Position numbers and translations under genes: made by a program. Shown here piece after piece: positions 1 through 4,517 of a stretch of DNA of 6,843 nt. The notes below the pieces were generated by a model. That model searched no databases and was not told the origin of the DNA. It was given only the letters and a program-made list of their open reading frames with translations. Location: contig JAGWVZ010000200.1 of the NCBI GenBank assembly GCA_018970625.1, forward strand, positions 1 to 6,843, read 5' to 3'. This stretch comes from Myxococcales bacterium. Lineage in GTDB: Bacteria > Myxococcota > Bradymonadia > REDH01. Numbering within the stretch: position 1 is the stretch's first letter; every line of letters begins with the position of its first letter.

Positions 1-38
1 CCGTGTCCATGACCTGAGAGGACGCGGAGGCCCACAGG

Positions 39-47
39 TTATCCACA
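39..47 (+). promoter_or_regulatory. Perfect DnaA-box sequence
   Basis: The nonamer TTATCCACA matches the bacterial DnaA-box consensus exactly. It is flanked by two copies of CCACAGG (32-38 and 43-49), the second overlapping the box. Only one box is visible and no AT-rich unwinding region or dnaA/dnaN gene is in view, so the window does not establish an origin. It could be a lone regulatory or titration site, the edge of a larger cluster to the left, or chance. Confidence 0.4.
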
Positions 48-119
48 GGCTGGTCTGGGACCGTGGCGTGACCGGTAGCGTCACACGCGGGGGCTGCTGA
101 CCGGCTTTGTGTGCATCGC

Positions 120-146
120 CCATCGACCGGGTGCCCGGTCTGATGG
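120..146 (-). terminator. Strong stem-loop downstream of pfk, possible terminator
   Basis: GACCGGG (125-131) and CCCGGTC (134-140) are perfect inverted copies two bases apart. The stem extends outward through CCATC (120-124) and GATGG (142-146) with one bulged base at 141, giving about 12 pairs. It begins 114 bases downstream of the phosphofructokinase stop codon on the minus strand. No T-run follows on either strand, so it is not a textbook intrinsic terminator. It could stabilise the mRNA 3' end or end transcription without a U-tract. Confidence 0.35.
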
Positions 147-153
147 ACATGGA

Positions 154-231
154 GGTCTCAGGGCCGACAAGCGCCAGGGCGCTGCGACATGGGATGTGTC
201 GCCTGGAGAACGACGGCGCCGACCTGAGACC
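154..231. other. Multi-branched inverted-repeat structure, possible RNA element
   Basis: A perfect 9-bp outer stem is formed by GGTCTCAGG (154-162) and CCTGAGACC (223-231). Inside lie two adjacent perfect hairpins: AGCGCC/GGCGCT (170-175 with 178-183) and GCGACA/TGTCGC (184-189 with 197-202). The result is a closed multi-branch fold of 78 bases, starting 28 bases after the phosphofructokinase stop. It is tRNA-sized but lacks a T-loop motif and tRNA geometry on both strands. It could be the structured 3' end of the operon mRNA, a processing site, a small RNA, or a palindromic DNA element. Confidence 0.45.
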
Positions 232-259
232 AAGGTACGGGCGATGCGATGAGGCGGAC

Positions 260-1402
260 TCAGAACGGCTGTTCGGACCGAATCATGAGCCGCAACGCCA
301 ACTTGTAGAGCGCGCTGTCGCGGGTGACGAGGCGCGGGCTGTTCGCAATGGCGTCGTCGAGCAGGCTGACGCGGATGGCGTCGCCGGCGGTGCCGACCAT
401 GACATCGCCGTCGGGCACCTTGACGCCTTCGATTTCGCCGAGCTGAACGACGTCAGCGGCGGCCGCGCCGAGCAGTCCGGCGAGGGTGTTGTCGAAAGCG
501 GTGGGGCTGCCGCCACGCGCGATGTGACCGACGGAGTTCGCACGCACCTCCATGGGAGCGTCCAGATAGGCCTGAATGTCGGCGCACTCCTCGATCTTGC
601 GCTGGAGCGACTGTACCCAGTCCTTGCCCGCTTTTTTCATGACACCTTCGGCGACGATGATGATGAAGTAGCGGTAGTCACGGCGTACGCCAGCGATGAG
701 GCGGCGCACGATACGGTCCTGATCCCAGGTCTCTTCGATCTCGGGGATCGAGACGATGGCGGCGCCGCCCGCGATGGCCGACTGCAGTGCCAGCCAGCCG
801 GCGGTGTTGCCCATGACCTCAAGGATGATGGCGCGTTTGTGGCTTTCGACGGTGTCGCGGATCTTTCGCATGGCGTCGACCACGTTGTTAAGCGCGGTGT
901 CGTAGCCGATGGAGTAGTCGGTTCCCCAGATGTCGTTGTCGATGGTGGCGGGAATGCCGACGACGCGAAAGGGGCGATTCGGAAACGTTTGTCGAAATGT
1001 ATCTGCGATGAGTCGCCCACCGCGAAACGAGCCATCACCACCGACGACGATGAGGTCGCTGACACCGAGCTGGTACAGGTTCACGACGGCCACCTTGAGG
1101 AAGGCCTCGCGGGCGTCCATGCGTTCGGCGTAGTGTGGGTGTTCGATGGGGGGTGCGATCAGCTCATTGACGCGGCCGGTGCCAATGAAGGTGCCGCCGC
1201 GGTGGATGATGTCGCGTACGGCGGAGCGATCGACATTACGGTCGCTGGAGGTATCGAGGCGGCCTGCGAGTCCGCGGAAGCCATCCCGGAAGAAGACGAG
1301 CTCGCGTTCTGGCTGCCGCATTTTGACAGCTCTGAAAGCGGCGCGGACAGCGGCGTTCATGCCTGGAGCGTCGCCGCCGCTGGTGAGGATTCCAACACTC
1401 AT
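260..1402 (-). CDS. pfkA: 6-phosphofructokinase, probably ATP-dependent
   Basis: This cytosolic enzyme phosphorylates fructose 6-phosphate to fructose 1,6-bisphosphate, the committed step of glycolysis. The 380-residue product has the family motifs in order: nucleotide loop GGDAPGMNA (9-17), GGTFIGTGR with R77 matching E. coli R72, GGDGS (121-125), PATIDND (151-157) with D155 as the expected catalytic base, SHKR with R190, PEIE with E221, and R287, H293 and R296 near GHIARGG. G124 (not Asp) and A152 (not Lys) are the pattern of ATP users rather than pyrophosphate users. N199 occupies the place of the usual Arg of the MGR motif (E. coli R171). It is about 60 residues longer than E. coli PfkA, partly from extra residues around 80-110. 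The ATG at 1402 sits right before the conserved first strand, with AGAGG seven bases upstream. The E2 gene ends 30 bases upstream, so cotranscription is likely. Confidence 0.93.
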   Translation of the reverse strand: MSVGILTSGGDAPGMNAAVRAAFRAVKMRQPERELVFFRDGFRGLAGRLDTSSDRNVDRSAVRDIIHRGGTFIGTGRVNELIAPPIEHPHYAERMDAREAFLKVAVVNLYQLGVSDLIVVGGDGSFRGGRLIADTFRQTFPNRPFRVVGIPATIDNDIWGTDYSIGYDTALNNVVDAMRKIRDTVESHKRAIILEVMGNTAGWLALQSAIAGGAAIVSIPEIEETWDQDRIVRRLIAGVRRDYRYFIIIVAEGVMKKAGKDWVQSLQRKIEECADIQAYLDAPMEVRANSVGHIARGGSPTAFDNTLAGLLGAAAADVVQLGEIEGVKVPDGDVMVGTAGDAIRVSLLDDAIANSPRLVTRDSALYKLALRLMIRSEQPF

Positions 1403-1432
1403 GGCTGCGCCTCTGGGCTCATCAACTGGGTA

Positions 1433-2803
1433 TCAGACGTCAAACTGTGCACGCTCGAGAAGCTCACGGACGCGGAAGAGGAAGCTGTTGCCGAGGACCC
1501 CGTCGATAACGCGATGGTCGTAGGAGAGCGAGAGGTACATCATGGAGCGAATGCAGATGACCTCTTCACCGTTGATTTCACGCACGACGGGTCGGCGCAC
1601 GATCTCGCCCATGCGCAGGATGCCGACCTGTGGCTGATTGATGATGGCGGCACCGAACAGTTTGCCTTTGCGACCAGGGTTCGAGACGGTGAAGGTGCCC
1701 CCGGCGAGGTCATCGACGGTGATCTTCTTGTCGCGCGCTTTCTCGGCCACCACCGCGACGGCTTTGGCGAGGGCGCCGACGGAGAGCTGGTCGGCGTTGC
1801 GAATGACCGGAACGACGAGCCCCTGCTCAGTCTCGACGGCGCAGCCAAGGTTTACGTCGGCCCGCTGAATGATCTCTTCGTCACCGACGACGGCGTTCAT
1901 GCCGGGAAATTCGCGGAGTGCCATCACGGTCGCCTTCAGCACAAAGCCCAGCAAAGTCAGGGAGATACCCTCGGCCTGCAGACGATTTTTGTGTTTGAGG
2001 CGCAGGTCAGAGACGGGGGACATATCGACTTCGGCGAAGCACGGCACGTGAGGTGACACATGTTTGGAGTACACCATGTGCTCAGCCGTGATGGCTCTGC
2101 GCTTGCTGAACTTGATGACGGTATCGTTGGGGCCCTTCTCGATGGGAGGGGCCTTGTAGTGCTTCATGCCGGCAGGCGCTCCGAGCTTGCCACCCGGTGC
2201 AGCGGGGACCGTCGCGCTGACGAGCTGCGCGAGCTCCGGTGGCAGAGGCGGGTTTGCAGCCGGACGGGACGCGAGCGGAAGCGGCGCGATAGGACCGGAT
2301 GGCGACGCGACGACACCGTCCGAGTTCCAGGGGTGATGCGAGGCTGCGCTGGGGGCGGAGGGTGGGACGGCGGCCATCGGCAGCGACATCACGGGTGCCG
2401 GGATGGCTACAGGGGCGGGAGCGACTGCCGGGAAAGCAGGCGGCGCGGGGATGGCGGGCCCTGCCGGTACAACTGGCGCGGCAACGACAGGCGCGGCGGG
2501 AGCAGGTGCCGGTGCGGCAGGGGGCGCGGCTGCCGGTGCGGGGGCTCCTCCTGCGAGCTCGGAAGGGTCCGTGACCATTTCAATGATGGCGGTACCCACG
2601 GCGACCGTCGTACCGGGCGCAACAAGGAGCGTCTTGACGTAGCCGGCTGCCGTGGAGGGAACTTCGGTGTTCGCCTTGTCGGTCTCGACTTCGACCAGCA
2701 GGGTCCCGTTCTCGACCTTATCGCCGGGCTTGACGAACCATTGGACGATCGTTCCCTCGACGACGCTCTCGCCGAGCTGCGGCATGACAATCTGACTGGC
2801 CAT
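1433..2803 (-). CDS. 2-oxo acid dehydrogenase E2 (dihydrolipoyl acyltransferase)
   Basis: This is the core acyltransferase of a 2-oxo acid dehydrogenase complex, moving an acyl group from lipoyl-lysine to CoA. The product has 456 residues from the ATG at 2803. Residues 1-77 form one lipoyl domain (MPQLGESVVEGT, then ETDKA with K43 as the lipoylated lysine). Residues about 80-215 are a low-complexity Ala/Pro linker. Residues about 230-456 are the catalytic domain, ending in SYDHRVIDG with H430 and D434 of the HxxxDG active site. The short subunit-binding domain that normally docks E1 or E3 is not recognisable. I chose 2803 because the lipoyl domain starts there. A TTG at 2917 in the same frame would add 38 unrelated residues and overlap the upstream stop as TTGA. 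No E1 or E3 gene is in view, so whether the substrate is pyruvate, 2-oxoglutarate or a branched-chain oxo acid is open. Confidence 0.93.
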   Translation of the reverse strand: MASQIVMPQLGESVVEGTIVQWFVKPGDKVENGTLLVEVETDKANTEVPSTAAGYVKTLLVAPGTTVAVGTAIIEMVTDPSELAGGAPAPAAAPPAAPAPAPAAPVVAAPVVPAGPAIPAPPAFPAVAPAPVAIPAPVMSLPMAAVPPSAPSAASHHPWNSDGVVASPSGPIAPLPLASRPAANPPLPPELAQLVSATVPAAPGGKLGAPAGMKHYKAPPIEKGPNDTVIKFSKRRAITAEHMVYSKHVSPHVPCFAEVDMSPVSDLRLKHKNRLQAEGISLTLLGFVLKATVMALREFPGMNAVVGDEEIIQRADVNLGCAVETEQGLVVPVIRNADQLSVGALAKAVAVVAEKARDKKITVDDLAGGTFTVSNPGRKGKLFGAAIINQPQVGILRMGEIVRRPVVREINGEEVICIRSMMYLSLSYDHRVIDGVLGNSFLFRVRELLERAQFDV

Positions 2804-2874
2804 TGCGTTAATCTGCTGAGAAAGGGTCGATAGGCCGCCCTGTAAGGGAGTGGCGGCATCAAGGCGGACAAGCC

Positions 2875-2894
2875 GGTCGGTATAGTATCCGACC
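2875..2894. promoter_or_regulatory. Operator-like palindrome over the -10 element
   Basis: GGTCGG (2875-2880) and CCGACC (2889-2894) are perfect inverted 6-bp arms with an 8-base AT-rich centre. The -10 hexamer of the candidate promoter lies mostly in that centre. This placement is typical of a repressor site for a dimeric regulator. No regulator gene is visible nearby, so the binding protein is unknown and a small chance palindrome cannot be excluded. Confidence 0.4.
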
Positions 2895-2906
2895 TGAAAA
2901 GTGCAA
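2879..2906 (-). promoter_or_regulatory. Candidate promoter for the E2-pfk operon
   Basis: On the minus strand, TTGCAC (2906-2901) and TATACC (2884-2879) are separated by 16 bases, a reasonable sigma70-type promoter. It lies about 75 bases upstream of the chosen E2 start and just past the stop of the preceding gene. This suggests that E2 and pfk can be transcribed independently of that gene. It also supports the ATG at 2803 over the upstream TTG, because the transcript would begin after the TTG. Confidence 0.45.
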
Positions 2907-2913
2907 GCGACGT

Positions 2914-4365
2914 TCAATGGTCTGACCGCTTGCGAACACTGAAGGGATCGGCGGCAGACCAGACATCGCCGTAGGCTTCGCCCACGGCGTCGTGGAGCCC
3001 GTGCGCGTAGCTGGACATGGGGCTTTCATCGAGTCCGAGTCTGGACTCGGAGGCGAGCGCAGGAGACGCATACCCGGACAGGACGTCGGGGATTTCGGCG
3101 TCCGGGTCAGGAATCTGCAGCTCACTGTCGATCAGGGCCAGTCGGTTTCGCCATGTCTGGTCGAGGAGCCCGGCCGCGAAGAGCGCTCTCATCCAAAGGG
3201 ATGGCAGGCTACCCTCGCCGGGGGCGTCGAAGTCGGCCCAATCGGTCTGTTCCTGCTCGAGGAGGGCGGCCAGCGTGTCTCTCAGGTCCTCGCGAGCCGC
3301 GATCTGCAAGACGAGCGGCCAGCCCAGCGCGCCGAGCGCGCTGGCGGGGATATCCACGAGCATGGTGCGGGTTGGACAGGGCAATGTGCCTACGAGGGCG
3401 GTGAGAGCGTCGCGGGCAGCGGACAACGACAATGCGCCTGGTGCCGCCCAGGCGCTCGCGGGAACGGCTGTCAGGCAGGGTCTGTGGCTGGTGCGCGCAG
3501 GAAGGGTTGTAAGCCAGCGGACCGATTCGCGGGGATCCAGAGCGATGCGATCTGCGGCGGCGTGGAGTATGCGGTCGGCAGGGAGCAACCCGGAGTCGGT
3601 GGTGACCCATCGCCTGAGCAGGTCCACATCGGACCGCAGCAGCTCCTGCATGCGTGCGTTACGCCAGAGGGGCCCATCGGGTTCGGGCACGTCGAGAATC
3701 GGGCGCAGGGCGGCGAGCGCTTCGGTGTCACGGGCGTCCCGGAGCGCCAGGGTTAGCAGGGCGGCACGAACGACCGCGGCGGCCTGTGGAATGGAGGTGG
3801 ACGGTGCAGAAGGCAGGCGCTGCAGGTGTCGCTGTGCCTGAACGAGTCGCCCGCCCTGCCCTTCGGGCATCAGGAGTTCGATCTGGGTGACCGTGAGTTC
3901 ATGCAATCGCAGGCGCAGAGAAGCAGCCTGCAGAGGGGAATAGAGCGACCAGAGCACGACGCTGTCCGAGTGAGGGTCTGCGTGCAGGTACCGAGCTGCC
4001 AGCGCGACGACGGCACACGGATTGACCGCGACACGTTCCCCTGAGACGGCGATCCACCCGGCATCACCGCAGGCCTGTTCAATGAGTCCAGCCAATCGCA
4101 GGGACGGAGCTTCCAGGTGAGCATCCAGGAGCGCAAGCAGGTCGATGTGACGCGGCGAAAGAGCGGGGAGTGCCTGAAGAAAGTCAGGATCGAGCCATCG
4201 CAACAGGTCGTCGGGATGCTGAATGTCCAACCGGGTGTATTTCTGGATGCGCGCTCTGGCTACAGGTGCGAGCAGCGTAACAAAAGCCTGGCAGCTGTCA
4301 CGGAAGTGGGCAGCGGCAGACGCGAACAGCTGGTGGGTGCCAGGGGGCAGGTAATCAGATGTCAT
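2914..4365 (-). CDS. Hypothetical protein, Leu/Ala-rich, unknown family
   Basis: I do not recognise this 483-residue protein. It is rich in Leu, Ala, Arg and Asp and looks mostly alpha-helical, with short amphipathic stretches such as those at residues 55-95. It has no clear signal peptide, no convincing membrane span and no nucleotide-binding or metal-binding motif that I can see. The C-terminal 60-70 residues are acidic and low in complexity, then end in a short basic tail. It starts at the ATG at 4365, with no good Shine-Dalgarno upstream, and is divergent from the HD-GYP gene. Its stop is 110 bases before the E2 start, so it may be read with that operon, though a separate promoter seems to lie between. 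The Leu-rich pattern could reflect a helical-repeat or scaffold protein; that is speculation. The frame is continuous and the composition protein-like, so I am fairly confident it is a real gene. Confidence 0.75.
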   Translation of the reverse strand: MTSDYLPPGTHQLFASAAAHFRDSCQAFVTLLAPVARARIQKYTRLDIQHPDDLLRWLDPDFLQALPALSPRHIDLLALLDAHLEAPSLRLAGLIEQACGDAGWIAVSGERVAVNPCAVVALAARYLHADPHSDSVVLWSLYSPLQAASLRLRLHELTVTQIELLMPEGQGGRLVQAQRHLQRLPSAPSTSIPQAAAVVRAALLTLALRDARDTEALAALRPILDVPEPDGPLWRNARMQELLRSDVDLLRRWVTTDSGLLPADRILHAAADRIALDPRESVRWLTTLPARTSHRPCLTAVPASAWAAPGALSLSAARDALTALVGTLPCPTRTMLVDIPASALGALGWPLVLQIAAREDLRDTLAALLEQEQTDWADFDAPGEGSLPSLWMRALFAAGLLDQTWRNRLALIDSELQIPDPDAEIPDVLSGYASPALASESRLGLDESPMSSYAHGLHDAVGEAYGDVWSAADPFSVRKRSDH

Positions 4366-4401
4366 GAAAGGTATTCAACGCCATTACAACAGGTTGGAAG
4401 G

Positions 4402-4430
4402 TTGTGAACGAGTCGATCACAGCGTATAGT
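4402..4430 (+). promoter_or_regulatory. Promoter of the FHA-GAF-HD-GYP gene
   Basis: TTGTGA (4402-4407) and TATAGT (4425-4430) are separated by exactly 17 bases, a good match to a sigma70-type promoter. Transcription would start near 4437 and leave a leader of roughly 75 bases. The -10 lies inside GTATAGTA (4424-4431), an 8-mer also present at 2880-2887 over the E2 promoter. On the opposite strand the same bases read TACTAT or TATACG and could serve as a -10 for the divergent gene, but I find no convincing matching -35 there. Confidence 0.55.
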
Positions 4431-4435
4431 ACGTG

Positions 4436-4480
4436 CCCGTTTGCGGGAACACCCCCACTCGGTTCAGGAACGTTTTCCCG
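4436..4480 (+). promoter_or_regulatory. Leader with mutually exclusive stems
   Basis: CGGG at 4444-4447 can pair with CCCG at 4436-4439 across a 4-base loop. Alternatively, as part of CGGGAA (4444-4449), it can pair with TTCCCG (4475-4480) around a 25-base loop. That loop contains a small GTTC-AG-GAAC palindrome (4462-4471). Both folds cannot form at once, which is the layout of a switching leader. It does not resemble the cyclic-di-GMP riboswitch sequences I know. The stems are short, so this is only a candidate. Confidence 0.3.
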
Positions 4481-4487
4481 ATGGCTC

Positions 4488-4517
4488 ATGATTGAATTGA
4501 CTACAGGCAACCCATGA
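4488..4517 (+). CDS. Candidate nine-codon leader peptide overlapping the next start
   Basis: An ATG at 4488 opens a frame encoding MIELTTGNP, ending at a TGA (4515-4517) that overlaps the ATG of the HD-GYP gene in an ATGA arrangement. Such overlaps can couple translation of two frames, so ribosomes finishing the short frame could reinitiate on the main gene, whose own Shine-Dalgarno is weak. No good Shine-Dalgarno precedes the short frame either. Another ATG at 4481 gives only four codons. A frame this short can arise by chance. Confidence 0.2.
   Translation: MIELTTGNP

Larger units (their letters stand above)
1..259. other. Non-coding left flank with several secondary structures
   Basis: This stretch lies downstream of the minus-strand phosphofructokinase gene and I see no convincing gene in it. 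A minus-strand frame is open from an ATG at 148-150 to the window edge, but its product is rich in Pro, Arg and Ser, has no recognisable start signal and shows no protein-like pattern. The stretch is dense in inverted repeats: a 5-bp hairpin with arms at 68-72 and 80-84, a long hairpin at 120-146, and a closed structure at 154-231. The hexamer GACCGG occurs three times (70-75, 99-104, 125-130). One perfect DnaA box lies at 39-47. Confidence 0.6.

Noticed and set aside
154..231. A tRNA gene
   Set aside because: The size is right, but there is no T-loop motif, no 7-bp acceptor stem with a discriminator tail, and no anticodon arm geometry on either strand.
107..2056. A 649-codon plus-strand open frame antisense to the pfk and E2 genes
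   Set aside because: It mirrors two well-supported minus-strand genes. The product is a Gly/Asp/Ala/Val-rich string without domain pattern, as expected from reverse-complementing GC-rich codons.
2400..2570. A tandem repeat array or CRISPR-like structure
   Set aside because: The repetitiveness comes from Ala/Pro codons in the E2 linker; there are no regular repeat units or spacers.
2060..2833. Plus-strand open frames rich in Gly, Arg and Ala opposite the E2 linker
   Set aside because: They arise from low-complexity Ala/Pro codons of the E2 linker read on the other strand.
2804..2917. TTG start for the E2 gene at 2917
   Set aside because: The 38 extra residues do not resemble the family, the lipoyl domain begins right after the ATG at 2803, and the extension would cover the candidate promoter. 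It remains a minor alternative because of the TTGA overlap with the upstream stop.
2992..3841. Plus-strand open frames of about 250-270 codons opposite the hypothetical gene
   Set aside because: Two overlap each other in different frames, have low-complexity composition and lie antisense to a longer, better-composed frame.
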